From assembly GCF_001438805.1 (NCBI RefSeq), contig NZ_JQCF01000004.1, forward strand, positions 62,001 to 126,000: a DNA stretch of 64,000 nt, given 5' to 3'. This stretch comes from Companilactobacillus kimchiensis. GTDB lineage: Bacteria; Bacillota; Bacilli; Lactobacillales; Lactobacillaceae. The notes under the pieces were generated by a model, which searched no databases, had not been told where the DNA came from, and was given only the letters and a program-made list of their open reading frames with translations. Each line of letters begins with the position of its first letter. Position 1 is the stretch's first letter. Positions 9,013-18,682 of this stretch are shown here, one piece after another. A program made the translations under genes and the position numbers.

Positions 9013-11239
9013 TCAAGTCACCCTTTAAAAAAGTCGTTATCTTTTCCTCATCATTAAAGAAATAATAATACCAAGATATCATACCATATTCAGCCGTATT
9101 TAAATATTTGACCTGATGATTATCAAGCCGCTCTAAGGTTTCTTTGTTTGGGTGACCATAGCGATTATCAATTCCTGCAGAAATAAAACCCCATTTTGGT
9201 TGGATGGCATCCAATAATTGATTACTCGTGGCTGTTTTCGAACCATGATGACCAACTTTTAAATAATCGACTTGAAAATTATGATCAAAAAGAATCTTCT
9301 TTTCACTCTCACTATCTAAATCACCCGTAAACAACCATTTTTTATGTTTAATTTGGGCTAATAATGTCAAAGAATCACCATTCTCCCCAACACTACTGAC
9401 TTTAGGCCACAATACTTGCCACTTAATAAATCCAGTATCTACAATATCTCCTTGTCGCAAATTTTTAAATTTAATCGTCGGGTGAGCTTTAATTGCCGCT
9501 TTAATTCGTGGATTATTCTCTAAACCGACACCAAAATTAACCTCATTAACCCGAAACGTGCTTAACAGCCTCTCCAAATTACCTACGTGATCGACATCCT
9601 TGTGCGTTAAAAATAATTTATCAATGTGAGTAATTCCCCGATATTTTAAGAACGGAATGGTACTGTTAGTAACTTGATCACTATTGACTCGTTTTGCCCA
9701 CCCTGGTACAGGAAAACTTAATTTACCTGCGGTGTCGATCAAAAAAGTTTTCCGATTCAACGGGGTCGTAATCATGATACTGTCTCCCTGACCAACATCA
9801 ACTAGATTCACCGATCCAAATACTGGGAATTTGTTGATGAGAATACAAATGCTCAAAACAATTAAATATTGTAACAAATATTTATTAAAAAAATTACGGC
9901 TTTCTACATAAAATAAAACTATTATCACTAAAATAACCACTAATCCCTCTGAAAAGTGACCTGTGATAAAAATAAAATTAGGATCATTAGCAATAATATC
10001 TAAGTGCCTGTATAGTTCATCAAAAACATAATTGATTGTTTTCCAATAGGACCACTTCACGGTTAGTGCCGAAATAATTGTAATGGGTAAAATAAAATAC
10101 GTGAAAATTGGTACGAAAAAAAAGTTTATCAGTAAACTCAACCAATTGAATTGATATGTATAAAAACAAATTATTGGCAAGCTGACTAAATTCATTTTAA
10201 AAATCGTCAGTAAAAAACTCGCTTGGCGGTATAAATAAAGTATGGCAAACGAAAGCAAAAAACTTAACTGTCCTCCCATCTCAACAATTGCAAATGGATA
10301 AATCCATAGACAAATTATTAAAGTTACACTAAAAATATCCAAACGACTAACTGATATTTTTAATTTTTGAAAGATAATTCCTACCATCACTAATACAATC
10401 GCTCGCCAGATTCCACTTTTGGACCCCACCAATAACCCATAACAAGGTAATACTGCAAGCATACTCGTATTGACCCACTCTACTGGCATCTTAATGGCAG
10501 AGGTAAGTTTTAGAATCAGTGTCAATAATATTAAAACATGTAACCCTGACAGACTAAATAAATGGATTATTCCCAAAACACTCAGGATCTTCAGAAAATC
10601 TTTATCCGTGTAACCAGTATAACCAACTAATAGACTTTGACTATGAACCCTTAACCAATGGGGCAAAGCAGCCAAATAGTTAATTATATGTATTCGTAAA
10701 ACATTTATTTTATCACTAATAGTTTTTGGTTTAAAAACTTGTGGTTGCTCGATTGTAACCACTTGTAGTGAATAATGAATGTCTTTATTATTTTGATATT
10801 TTTTAAAATTAAATTCCCCAATATTTCTCGGTCCAGAAATATCAGTTATCTTTTTTACAATCACATGTGCCTGAACAATCTCTCGCAAATTGCGCCAATA
10901 TTTTTGTTCCGCTTGGCTTTTTAATTGATAAATAAAACGAACAGACTCAGTTTCACCTTTTAATTCACCACTTAAACTATTTCCATTAACCGTTAATTTA
11001 TCTGGAGAAAATAAACCCACTCGAACTTGTGGTTCATGGATCTGTTGTTGTTTGATCAATTGACATCTAACTAAAAACATTCCAGCCACTATAACTATCA
11101 ATAAATTCAGTTTTAAATCTTTGAGAATTAAAATCCTTAGCCCTAACAAAATTAACAATATCAGAAAAAATTTAGTTTCAAAATAACTAAAAATAATCAA
11201 TATCACTATTAAGCCTAAAAATATCCAGCGTCCTTTCAT
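8987..11239 (-). CDS. comEC: Competence protein ComEC/Rec2 (DNA uptake channel)
   Basis: Integral membrane channel through which single-stranded DNA enters competent cells. The 750-residue protein has N-terminal membrane helices, an extracytoplasmic OB-like region, the ComEC core (LFSLSGLHVLILL near residue 230) with many transmembrane segments, and a C-terminal metallo-beta-lactamase-like domain starting VNLVDVGQGDSIMI with the motif THKDVDH and GHHGS. The gene appears intact. It starts three bases after the comEA stop with no strong ribosome site, so it is probably coupled to comEA. Confidence 0.95.
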   Translation of the reverse strand: MKGRWIFLGLIVILIIFSYFETKFFLILLILLGLRILILKDLKLNLLIVIVAGMFLVRCQLIKQQQIHEPQVRVGLFSPDKLTVNGNSLSGELKGETESVRFIYQLKSQAEQKYWRNLREIVQAHVIVKKITDISGPRNIGEFNFKKYQNNKDIHYSLQVVTIEQPQVFKPKTISDKINVLRIHIINYLAALPHWLRVHSQSLLVGYTGYTDKDFLKILSVLGIIHLFSLSGLHVLILLTLILKLTSAIKMPVEWVNTSMLAVLPCYGLLVGSKSGIWRAIVLVMVGIIFQKLKISVSRLDIFSVTLIICLWIYPFAIVEMGGQLSFLLSFAILYLYRQASFLLTIFKMNLVSLPIICFYTYQFNWLSLLINFFFVPIFTYFILPITIISALTVKWSYWKTINYVFDELYRHLDIIANDPNFIFITGHFSEGLVVILVIIVLFYVESRNFFNKYLLQYLIVLSICILINKFPVFGSVNLVDVGQGDSIMITTPLNRKTFLIDTAGKLSFPVPGWAKRVNSDQVTNSTIPFLKYRGITHIDKLFLTHKDVDHVGNLERLLSTFRVNEVNFGVGLENNPRIKAAIKAHPTIKFKNLRQGDIVDTGFIKWQVLWPKVSSVGENGDSLTLLAQIKHKKWLFTGDLDSESEKKILFDHNFQVDYLKVGHHGSKTATSNQLLDAIQPKWGFISAGIDNRYGHPNKETLERLDNHQVKYLNTAEYGMISWYYYFFNDEEKITTFLKGDLIENNRTKK

Positions 11240-11242
11240 TGA

Positions 11243-11854
11243 TCAAACGGTCAATTGATCTTTTAAAGTATCTAAACTTTTCTCACCAATACCTGAAACT
11301 TTGGTTAAGTCATGTAATTCTTTGAAATTACCATTTTTCTCACGAAAAGCAATAATCTTCTCAGCCTTTTTAGGACCAATTCCTGTAACATCCTTAAAGT
11401 CATCAACTGTGGCCGAATTAATATTAACTAATTTACTTTCTTTATTACCGGTTTTATTAGACGTTGAAGCAACTTTTTCTCCTTGATAAGGTACATAAAC
11501 TTGCATCTGATCAGTCACCCGTTGCGCCTGATTTATTTGTTTGGTATCAGCGTTACTATTTAATCCTCCCGCCATTTGTAAAACTTCTTGAACTATCGCA
11601 CCATTTTTAACTCGATAAACGCCGGATTTTTTAACGGCTCCTTGGATATCAACTACCAAGACATTTGCTTTAGCTGGTTTTTCCTTTGTCGCTACCTTCT
11701 TAGCTGGTTTAATCTCAGTTCTCAATTCATTTTTAACTGGCTGTGTAGATGCCGTCTTATGCATTAAAAAATAACCTGATGTTGCCACTACCACAATCAA
11801 TATAACCAACGAACTTAGAATATTTTTCTTTAAATAGTTCAAAATAGTTTCCAT
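11243..11854 (-). CDS. comEA: Competence DNA-binding protein ComEA
   Basis: Membrane-anchored receptor that binds double-stranded DNA outside the cell and passes it to ComEC. One N-terminal membrane helix (about residues 10-30) is followed by a Lys/Ala/Thr-rich linker and a SLBB domain (VDIQGAVKKSGVYRV). A C-terminal helix-hairpin-helix pair (VNINSATVDDFKDVTGIG, VSGIG) covers about residues 140-203. I chose the ATG at 11854 because GAGGTGA lies eight bases upstream. With an intact comEC, this suggests retained DNA-uptake genes, though competence itself cannot be judged from this window. Confidence 0.95.
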   Translation of the reverse strand: METILNYLKKNILSSLVILIVVVATSGYFLMHKTASTQPVKNELRTEIKPAKKVATKEKPAKANVLVVDIQGAVKKSGVYRVKNGAIVQEVLQMAGGLNSNADTKQINQAQRVTDQMQVYVPYQGEKVASTSNKTGNKESKLVNINSATVDDFKDVTGIGPKKAEKIIAFREKNGNFKELHDLTKVSGIGEKSLDTLKDQLTV

Positions 11855-11882
11855 TTTTATCACCTCGTATAAAAACTACGCA

Positions 11883-11910
11883 AAAAAAACAGCCCTTATT
11901 TGGACTGTTT
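11883..11910 (-). terminator. Terminator between the ylbL-like gene and comEA
   Basis: On the minus strand AAACAGTCC and GGGCTGTTT pair (one internal mismatch) around a 6-base loop, followed by eight T. It overlaps the last codons of the protease gene and separates the ftsW-to-protease operon from comEA. Confidence 0.7.
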
Positions 11911-12951
11911 AGTTTTTTCAAGGTAATTAATTGCATCGTTTAAGTTCTTCACCGGTACAATTTTCATTTTAGTATGAATTTTTTTGGCGGCGCGCAATGC
12001 CAAATGATAATTATTCACATAACCGGGTTCATACTTTTTAATTTCTTTAGTTACCGGATCATCTGGTGCAAAGAAGACAGTAGCACCTTCTTCGGAAGCA
12101 GCATAAATTTTCTTTTCGATTCCACCAATTGGTCCAACCGTCCCATCAGGAGCAATTGTTCCAGTACCTGCAATCGTTCGTCCAGCTTTGAGGTCTTTAT
12201 TGGCCACCTGGGAATAAACCTGTAATGTAAACATCAATCCCGCTGATGGGCCTCCAATATCTCCTGCATTGATCTTTGTTGATGGATTCCCCTTAGCTTC
12301 AGTGTTATCAGTCAAGGTAATTCCCAAACCGAATCGTTTCGTATCAGCTAGTTTAACTAAACCACCAGAAGTTGTCTTAGCCTTACCATCACGTAAAAAA
12401 TCAATTTTAACGTTTGAATGTTTATTTTGCTTTTTTACATATTTGATAAACTGATCAGCATTATTAAAATGATATCCATTGATCGATGTGATCGTATCAC
12501 CAATTTGTAATTTCTTCTTAAAGTCAGAATTATCCATTACATCCATTACATAGACACCCAGATATTTCTTAGTAAAAGGTTTATCAGCCTTAGTATAGGC
12601 AGCCTGAATAGCATTATTAGTAGCTGATTTCATATAATATTGTTGCACACGGAAATATTCTTGACTATTTTCATCACCCATAAGATCTTGCTGTGAATAA
12701 ATAGTTTCAAAACTATTCCCCATGGACTTTAACATAGTAAAAGCTGTTCCGGGAACGATTCCTACCGTTGTTAACAGTAAATTCCCCTTCTTTTTATCAT
12801 GTTTTCCATCAACCTTAACAAATTGTGAGGTATCTTCAGCCGTTCCGGGAACTTCCAAATAATAACCCGTTGGAACCATGAAGAAAGCTACAACTACAAT
12901 AAAGATAAATAGTGCTCCAAAAATTTTATTTCTAGTTTTATTAAATTTCAA
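11896..12951 (-). CDS. PDZ and Lon-type serine protease, SepM/YlbL family
   Basis: Membrane-anchored protease; the streptococcal relative SepM trims a competence peptide, and B. subtilis YlbL degrades the division inhibitor YneA. One N-terminal membrane helix (residues 10-28) is followed by a PDZ domain (about 125-200, LQIGDTITSINGYHF) and a Lon-type catalytic domain. The Ser is in GDIGGPSAGLMF and the catalytic Lys follows in GPIGGIEKKIYAA. It is 351 residues. The start appears to be TTG at 12951, with AAGGGA about 10 bases upstream, just after coaD. The substrate here is unknown; its closeness to comEA may be only operon inheritance. Confidence 0.88.
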   Translation of the reverse strand: MKFNKTRNKIFGALFIFIVVVAFFMVPTGYYLEVPGTAEDTSQFVKVDGKHDKKKGNLLLTTVGIVPGTAFTMLKSMGNSFETIYSQQDLMGDENSQEYFRVQQYYMKSATNNAIQAAYTKADKPFTKKYLGVYVMDVMDNSDFKKKLQIGDTITSINGYHFNNADQFIKYVKKQNKHSNVKIDFLRDGKAKTTSGGLVKLADTKRFGLGITLTDNTEAKGNPSTKINAGDIGGPSAGLMFTLQVYSQVANKDLKAGRTIAGTGTIAPDGTVGPIGGIEKKIYAASEEGATVFFAPDDPVTKEIKKYEPGYVNNYHLALRAAKKIHTKMKIVPVKNLNDAINYLEKTKQSK

Positions 12952-12957
12952 GGTTAC

Positions 12958-13449
12958 TTATTCCCTTCTCAGCTTCTTTACCAATGCTTGTGCAACTGTT
13001 TGAGGTACAAATTCAGAAATATCTCCCCCAAATTTGGCAACCTCTTTCATCATTGATGAAGATATCGTAGCATATTTATTACTAGCAAGTAGGAATACTG
13101 TTTCAATCTCATCGTCCAAAACCTTATTGATCGAAGCCACACCTGACTCATATCCAAAATCATCAGAATTACGCATTGAACGAATCATAAATTGGGCTCC
13201 AACTTGTTTGGCTAAGGTAGTTGATAACTCATCTTTACCATCAATAACCGCCACATTATTTAAATCAGGAATTTCATCTTCAATAAATTTTTTCTTCTCT
13301 TCATAAGTAAACAAATAATTTTTTGAGGTATTAGTCATAGGAACAACATATAACTTATCAAATAATCTTGAGGCCCGACGAATGATATCTAAATGACCAT
13401 TCGTAATGGGATCAAAACTTCCCGCATAAAGTCCTACTTTCTGTGCCAT
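12958..13449 (-). CDS. coaD: Phosphopantetheine adenylyltransferase
   Basis: Catalyses the penultimate step of coenzyme A synthesis: 4'-phosphopantetheine plus ATP gives dephospho-CoA. It is 163 residues, with the nucleotidyltransferase motif GSFDPITNGHLDII near the N-terminus and the C-terminal ISSSMMKEVAKFGGD motif. The ATG at 13449 follows GGAGG, which overlaps the end of rsmD, so the two are translationally coupled; a longer reading would run into the rsmD gene. The rsmD-coaD pair is conserved across Firmicutes. Confidence 0.97.
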   Translation of the reverse strand: MAQKVGLYAGSFDPITNGHLDIIRRASRLFDKLYVVPMTNTSKNYLFTYEEKKKFIEDEIPDLNNVAVIDGKDELSTTLAKQVGAQFMIRSMRNSDDFGYESGVASINKVLDDEIETVFLLASNKYATISSSMMKEVAKFGGDISEFVPQTVAQALVKKLRRE

Positions 13450-13450
13450 A

Positions 13451-14002
13451 TTAGCCTCCAAATTGATACAAAGCAACTTTTGTATCTTTATAATTCTTTT
13501 CTTTAAGTAAATTGATTCGATCAAAGTCACTTAAATCAATATCATAGTCGGTTTCATCTACAATCACAGCCCCATCATTCAACAGATCCTGCTCGACCAT
13601 ATCTTTAATAATTTGTTCAGTGATTTTCATTCGATAAGGTGGATCTAGAAAGACTAAATCGAATTTTACGCCATCAGTTTTAAACTTTTGCAATGCATCC
13701 GTTGCTGAAGATTTCATCACGACAAAACTTGTTTCTTCATGTGTCTTCTCGATATTCTCTTTGATCGTGTTAATGGCCTTATAAGCCTTATCAACCAAAT
13801 AAGCTTTCTCATAACCTCTTGAGACTGCTTCAATCCCCAAACTTCCAGTACCTGCAAAAAGATCCAAAGCATTCCCATCCACCATGTATGGCGACAACAT
13901 GCTAAAAACTGCTTCCTTGACCTTGGAGGACGTTGGACGCGTATTATCAGTCGGTACTGCTTTTAAATTTAAACCACGAAATTTTCCTGAAACAACTTTC
14001 AT
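13451..14002 (-). CDS. rsmD: 16S rRNA (guanine(966)-N(2))-methyltransferase
   Basis: SAM-dependent methyltransferase that modifies G966 of 16S rRNA. It is 183 residues, with the N-terminal KVVSGKFRGLNLKAVP, the SAM-binding motif LDLFAGTGSLGIEA (about residues 46-59) and the catalytic DPPY motif (FLDPPYRM). Its ATG overlaps the ylbG stop codon by one base (TAATG), which points to coupling. It sits in the ftsW-ylbG-rsmD-coaD-protease operon. Confidence 0.96.
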   Translation of the reverse strand: MKVVSGKFRGLNLKAVPTDNTRPTSSKVKEAVFSMLSPYMVDGNALDLFAGTGSLGIEAVSRGYEKAYLVDKAYKAINTIKENIEKTHEETSFVVMKSSATDALQKFKTDGVKFDLVFLDPPYRMKITEQIIKDMVEQDLLNDGAVIVDETDYDIDLSDFDRINLLKEKNYKDTKVALYQFGG

Positions 14003-14265
14003 TAAGCTTCCTCTTCGCCATCTTTATTTTTCAATATATAATGTTCATCCAATTCTTTACGATGCGCAAATGACACTCTTTTAACAAAGTTTTTGGAAAT
14101 CAATTCCTTTTTAACTTCAGGAGCCTTATTAGCATTAACGTACAACATAACATATTTCATTTTGGGAGATGTGTAATAAATCGTACCGTATCGTTGTAAT
14201 TTTTTTCTCCACTTTAACGAGTAGACCCAGACATACAAGGCCTGACGTTCCACTTTTTTATACAT
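14002..14265 (-). CDS. ylbG: YlbG family protein (DUF2129)
   Basis: An 87-residue basic cytoplasmic protein of the YlbG family, which is conserved next to rsmD and coaD in Bacilli but has no proven biochemical role. Recognisable features are RQALYVWVYSLKWRKKLQRYG, YYTSPKMKYVMLYVN and the acidic C-terminal tail. It has no membrane segment. It lies four bases after ftsW ends and overlaps rsmD by one base. Confidence 0.88.
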   Translation of the reverse strand: MYKKVERQALYVWVYSLKWRKKLQRYGTIYYTSPKMKYVMLYVNANKAPEVKKELISKNFVKRVSFAHRKELDEHYILKNKDGEEEA

Positions 14266-14269
14266 AAAC

Positions 14270-15448
14270 TCACCCTTTTTTTATTTCTTCAAATTTAGCA
14301 GTCGCTTCCAAGTTCAAAACAATTCCCAAAGCAACTGATAAGACTAGCATACTAGAACCACCATAACTGATAAATGGCAAAGTAACACCTGTCAGCGGAA
14401 TTAATCCTAAAAGTCCTCCAACATTTAAGATGATCTGTGCCAAGATCATTGTGGCTACACCATAATAGACCAGAGAATTATAGGTTTTCTTAGAACGAAA
14501 TCCCAATGAGATCATTCTCAAGATTAATATCATTAGTAAACTAAGTACGATGAAGACACCTACAAAACCTAATTCTTCACTAATGATCGACATAATAAAA
14601 TCAGTATGCGGCTCCGGCAGATAACCACGTTTTTGGATACTATTTCCCAATCCATCTCCAAAAACACCACCATTACTGATTGCATAAAATGAATTGACCA
14701 ACTGTGCTCCAGCTTTTTGTTCCAATTGAAACGGATGTTGCATTGCTAGAAAACGCTGATAAGCATAATTATGCTTTACAAAAGCTGGTGGGAATTTAGT
14801 GATGATCACAATCATGGCAATAAAAACTGTCAACAAAACTCCACTAAGTTCGGCAATTAGTTTACCAGGAATCGTTGATGAGGAGATCAATACCAACGTG
14901 ATTAAAGATAATATCAGCGCTCCACCAATATCTGGTTGAAAAAAAACCATGATAATGATTGATCCAACAATTAACAATGGCTGAGACACTTCTCGCACGA
15001 CTTCTTTCCAGCCTTGCTTATTGAGCAAACGATTCTGCTTATTAGTCAGCATTAATGCTAAAAACATTATTAAAAATAATTTAGCTAATTCTAGTGGTTG
15101 AAAATTGATCAAACCTAAATTGATCCAAGCTGATGCCCCATTAACACGGCTACTTGGTACCAGATAAGCCCGGCCCAACAAATAAAACAATGAACCACAA
15201 GTTACGATCATAACAAAACTCAGAATGCGCTGACTCTTAAGAATCTTCTCTTTAAGCATAAAAGCTACATAACAAAGAAAGAGTCCTAAAACCGCATAGG
15301 AGGCTTGTTTGATCAAATACTGATCAGTCTTACCACCAACTATTAGGGCGTTGTAAAAACTGGCAGAATACACCATAACAACTCCAATTCCCAATAGTAA
15401 AATATATGGAATGACTATCCATAAGTCTATTTTCCTTAATTTTTTCAC
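14270..15448 (-). CDS. ftsW: Septal peptidoglycan polymerase FtsW (SEDS family)
   Basis: Membrane glycosyltransferase that polymerises lipid II at the septum with its partner PBP2B. About ten membrane helices are visible over 392 residues. Family features are MVYSASFYNA near the start, the region around FQPDIGGALIL with its conserved Asp, the PEPHTDFIMSIISEELGFVG motif and the C-terminal PLTGVTLPFISYGGSSM. The start is GTG at 15448 with TAGGAG upstream; the extra upstream in-frame residues have no ribosome site. It is separated from the dcw cluster (42-53 kb), as is usual in lactobacilli. A RodA assignment is less likely because of the neighbours. Confidence 0.9.
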   Translation of the reverse strand: MKKLRKIDLWIVIPYILLLGIGVVMVYSASFYNALIVGGKTDQYLIKQASYAVLGLFLCYVAFMLKEKILKSQRILSFVMIVTCGSLFYLLGRAYLVPSSRVNGASAWINLGLINFQPLELAKLFLIMFLALMLTNKQNRLLNKQGWKEVVREVSQPLLIVGSIIIMVFFQPDIGGALILSLITLVLISSSTIPGKLIAELSGVLLTVFIAMIVIITKFPPAFVKHNYAYQRFLAMQHPFQLEQKAGAQLVNSFYAISNGGVFGDGLGNSIQKRGYLPEPHTDFIMSIISEELGFVGVFIVLSLLMILILRMISLGFRSKKTYNSLVYYGVATMILAQIILNVGGLLGLIPLTGVTLPFISYGGSSMLVLSVALGIVLNLEATAKFEEIKKG

Positions 15449-15535
15449 ATTTGAACTCCTAAAATCTGATAATAAGATTATACCACCAAACAAATGGAGA
15501 AAAAAACCACACTTGGCATACCAATTTGTCAAAAC

Positions 15536-15571
15536 AAAAAGAGCTAAGGACAAATGTCCCTAACCCCTCTT
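15536..15571 (-). terminator. Intrinsic terminator of typA
   Basis: A minus-strand hairpin pairing TTAGGGAC with GTCCTTAG, flanked by GAG/CTC and followed by a T-run, lies 12 bases after the typA stop and before ftsW. Confidence 0.78.
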
Positions 15572-15583
15572 TTAAGTTTTAAA

Positions 15584-17425
15584 TTACTTTTGGTTTTTCT
15601 TTGATTTATCAAACTTCTTACGATCATTTGTACTCAAGATCTTCTTACGTAATCTAACACTCTTAGGTGTTACTTCACAAAGTTCGTCTTCGTTTAGGAA
15701 TTCGATAGATTGTTCTAGTGACATAGCTCTAGGTGTCTTGATAGCAGCAGCATGATCTTTACCAGATGCACGAGTATTTGTAAGGTTCTTACCCTTAGTA
15801 ACAGTAACGGCGATATCTTGATCACGACTACTTTCACCAACAATCATACCCTCATATACGTCAATACCGGCACCAATGAATAACTTACCACGATCTTCAA
15901 CAGATTGTAGTGAGTAAGTAGTTGATGGACCTTGGTTAATTGAAACCAAAGCACCAGTTCTTCTACCAGGGTTCCAGTTCTTAACAACTGGTTTGTATTC
16001 TGAGAATGTGTGGTTCAAGATTCCGTAACCACCAGTCATTGAAAGGAATTCTGTTGAATAACCAATCAAACCACGTGATGGTGCACTGAAGATCAAACGA
16101 GTTTGACCATTTCCAGTACTTTCCATGTTTTGCATATCACCTTTACGTTGTGACATTGAATCAATAACTGATCCAACATATTCGTCAGGTGTATCGATAG
16201 TTACCTCTTCAAAAGGTTCACATTTCTTGTTATCAACCATCTTGTAGATAACTTCTGGACGTGATAGTTGTAATTCGAAACCTTCACGACGCATTTCTTC
16301 AACAAGAATTGACAAGTGAAGTTCACCACGACCTGAAACTAACCATGAACCGGCTTGGTCTGTGTTCTCAACTTTAAGAGAAACATCAGTATGTAGTTGT
16401 CTTCTTAAACGATCTTCGATCTTTCTAGCAGTAACTTCTGTACCTTCACGACCAGCGAAAGGTGAGTTGTTTTGTAAGAAAGTCATTTGAAGTGTTGGTT
16501 CATCAATACGTAGCAATGGAAGTGCTTCTTCATGGTCAACTGGTGTAACAGTTTCACCAACGTAGATATCTTCCATACCAGAAACGGCAATAAGATCTCC
16601 GGCTTTAGCACTTTGAATTTCAACACGGTTTAGACCCATGAAACCAAACAATTTAGTAACACGGAAATTCTTTGTAGAACCATCAAGCTTCATAACCGTA
16701 ACAGAATCACCAACGGCAATCTTTCCACGGAAAATACGTCCAATACCAATACGTCCAACATAATCGTTGTAATCTAGTAAGGCAACTTGGAATTGTAAAG
16801 GTTCGTCTGAGTTGTCAATTGGAGCTGGAATTGTCTTCAAAATTGTATCAAAGACAGGGTTCATTGTGTGTTCTTGTTTAGCAGGATCTGCATCATAACT
16901 TGAAGTACCGTTGATAGCTGAAGCATAAACAACAGGGAAATCAAGTTGTGAATCGTCAGCACCTAATTCGATGAATAATTCAAGAACTTCATCAACAACT
17001 TCTGCAGGACGAGCACCTGGTCTATCAATTTTGTTAATAACAACGATTGGTGTTAGATGTTGTTCCAAAGCCTTTTTCAAAACAAAACGTGTTTGTGGCA
17101 TTGTTCCTTCATAAGCATCAACAACAAGTAATACACCATCAACCATTTTCATGATACGTTCAACTTCACCACCGAAATCGGCGTGTCCTGGAGTATCCAA
17201 AATGTTAATTTTCTTGCCATCATAATCAACAGCTGTATTTTTTGAAAGGATTGTGATACCACGTTCTCTTTCAATAGCGTTTGAATCAAGGGCACGATCT
17301 TGAATCTCTGAATGTGAATCCAATGTGTCTGATTGTTTAAGCATTTCGTTAACTAATGTAGTTTTACCGTGGTCAACGTGGGCGATGATCGCAATGTTTC
17401 TAATATCTTCTCTTATCTTAGTCAA
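15584..17425 (-). CDS. typA: Translational GTPase TypA/BipA
   Basis: Ribosome-associated GTPase related to EF-G, linked to 50S assembly and stress or cold adaptation. It shows AHVDHGKTT in the G1 region, [21 protein letters not shown] and [10 protein letters not shown], then domain V and the BipA-specific C-terminal domain. From TTG at 17425 it is 613 residues, the usual family length. GAAGGA lies nine bases before this TTG. An ATG 18 bases earlier (17443) is possible but has no ribosome site, and the extra residues are atypical. Confidence 0.95.
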   Translation of the reverse strand: MTKIREDIRNIAIIAHVDHGKTTLVNEMLKQSDTLDSHSEIQDRALDSNAIERERGITILSKNTAVDYDGKKINILDTPGHADFGGEVERIMKMVDGVLLVVDAYEGTMPQTRFVLKKALEQHLTPIVVINKIDRPGARPAEVVDEVLELFIELGADDSQLDFPVVYASAINGTSSYDADPAKQEHTMNPVFDTILKTIPAPIDNSDEPLQFQVALLDYNDYVGRIGIGRIFRGKIAVGDSVTVMKLDGSTKNFRVTKLFGFMGLNRVEIQSAKAGDLIAVSGMEDIYVGETVTPVDHEEALPLLRIDEPTLQMTFLQNNSPFAGREGTEVTARKIEDRLRRQLHTDVSLKVENTDQAGSWLVSGRGELHLSILVEEMRREGFELQLSRPEVIYKMVDNKKCEPFEEVTIDTPDEYVGSVIDSMSQRKGDMQNMESTGNGQTRLIFSAPSRGLIGYSTEFLSMTGGYGILNHTFSEYKPVVKNWNPGRRTGALVSINQGPSTTYSLQSVEDRGKLFIGAGIDVYEGMIVGESSRDQDIAVTVTKGKNLTNTRASGKDHAAAIKTPRAMSLEQSIEFLNEDELCEVTPKSVRLRKKILSTNDRKKFDKSKKNQK

Positions 17426-17469
17426 GTTAGTTCTTCCTTCCATAAATACAATGTTTATAATGTTTTGCA

Positions 17470-17499
17470 ATAAAAAAACTGTGAATGACTGTCACAGTT
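17470..17499 (-). terminator. Terminator after the inositol-phosphatase-like gene
   Basis: AACTGTGA, a 7-base loop, TCACAGTT and a run of seven T on the minus strand, just past the stop codon of the upstream gene and before typA. Confidence 0.82.
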
Positions 17500-17501
17500 C
17501 A

Positions 17502-18281
17502 CTAACGCGTTTTTAGTGTCTCAAGCGCTTCAGAAACAACTTTCTGAGTACCAACTATTACGACTTGTGATTTTAACATATTTAATGGGGCATCGTCAAT
17601 ACCTACGACACTCATCCCTACTGCCTCACACATAACGCGTCCAGCGGCTAAATCCCAAGGAGCTAAGTATGACATATACATGACTTCTTTTCCAGTCAGA
17701 AGGTGACCAAAAATTATTCCGGCACTTCCGTACACTCGAAAGCCACTGCTCTTTTTAATAACGTCTTGAACAGAAAATCTGTTTGACAACGCCATTGGAG
17801 CAGATACATCAACAAGCCCTTCTACCAAAGGTAGATTCTTTGGATCATCGATCTTCTTATCGTTGACAAATAATCCAATTTCCTTACCACCATGATAAAT
17901 TTCATTATCCATAACATCTATAATAGCACCAATTAGTGGTTCACCGTCGATGTAAACGCCAATCATTGATGCAAAATTATCTCCACGCTTCACAAAATTC
18001 ATGGTTCCATCAATAGGATCGACAAAAAATACTAGTCCTGACATATCCTTAACTAGATCGCCATAACCCTCTTCACTAACAATTGTAGCCTCTGGATATG
18101 CTTGTTTAATTTCGCCATTAATAAACTTTTCAGTTTTTTTATCAAAGTTTGTCACTAAATCATTGCGATTTTTTTTAGTAGCAACTGACATTTTTTGAAT
18201 AGAATCACTTCGTAAATTTTCTCCAACTCGAGTCAAAAGTTTAACTAAAAAACCATCGATTTTTTTACTATCTACTTTCAT
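17502..18281 (-). CDS. Inositol monophosphatase family protein
   Basis: Mg2+-dependent phosphatase fold acting on small phosphorylated molecules; the true substrate cannot be told from sequence. Family motifs are clear over 259 residues: VSEEGYGD (metal-binding Glu), DPIDGTMNFVKRG and the C-terminal PWDLAAGRVMCEAVG. It starts inside the end of the UPF0223 gene (14-base overlap), with AGGAT upstream. The UPF0223-phosphatase-typA order matches yktA-yktC-like loci of Bacilli. Confidence 0.9.
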   Translation of the reverse strand: MKVDSKKIDGFLVKLLTRVGENLRSDSIQKMSVATKKNRNDLVTNFDKKTEKFINGEIKQAYPEATIVSEEGYGDLVKDMSGLVFFVDPIDGTMNFVKRGDNFASMIGVYIDGEPLIGAIIDVMDNEIYHGGKEIGLFVNDKKIDDPKNLPLVEGLVDVSAPMALSNRFSVQDVIKKSSGFRVYGSAGIIFGHLLTGKEVMYMSYLAPWDLAAGRVMCEAVGMSVVGIDDAPLNMLKSQVVIVGTQKVVSEALETLKTR

Positions 18282-18558
18282 TTTGAATCCTGACTTTCTC
18301 GCTATTTTTAGCTTGTTGACAACGTTTAAAAACTTGATAGATCGAATAACCTGATTCTAATTCAAATTCTTTATCTAATCTCTTTTGTTCCATTTTCATG
18401 GGAACTACTTGCTGAAATGAGCGATATTTTTGCAAAAATTCATCTCTTTTTACGCCCGATTCGTATGCTTTCTCAACTGCATTGTACAAATCAATGACGG
18501 TCACCATTTCACTTTGTGTCCAAGTTTCATCAAGAGGATAACTGTAATTATCTTGCAT
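18268..18558 (-). CDS. UPF0223 family protein
   Basis: A 96-residue cytoplasmic helical protein matching the UPF0223 (YktA) family, which has known structure but no established function. The start NYSYPLDETWTQSEMVTVI and the central VKRDEFLQKYRSFQQVVPMKMEQKRLD are characteristic. GGGAG lies upstream of the ATG. It heads a two-gene unit with the inositol-phosphatase-like gene, which it overlaps. Confidence 0.87.
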   Translation of the reverse strand: MQDNYSYPLDETWTQSEMVTVIDLYNAVEKAYESGVKRDEFLQKYRSFQQVVPMKMEQKRLDKEFELESGYSIYQVFKRCQQAKNSEKVRIQNESR

Positions 18559-18591
18559 AGAATAACTCCCTTCACGTTTACTCTACTATAC

Positions 18592-18622
18592 AAAAAAAGC
18601 GATACAAATGCATCGCTTTTTT
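18592..18622. terminator. Terminator of the pdh operon (bidirectional)
   Basis: AAAAAAGCGAT and ATCGCTTTTTT form an 11-bp stem around an 8-base loop, with T-runs on both strands. It lies about 60 bases after pdhD on the minus strand. Confidence 0.83.
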
Positions 18623-18682
18623 AGTAAATCAATTATTTAGTATACGAAACAAACTATTTCGGTTTCTAAATATAATCTAATT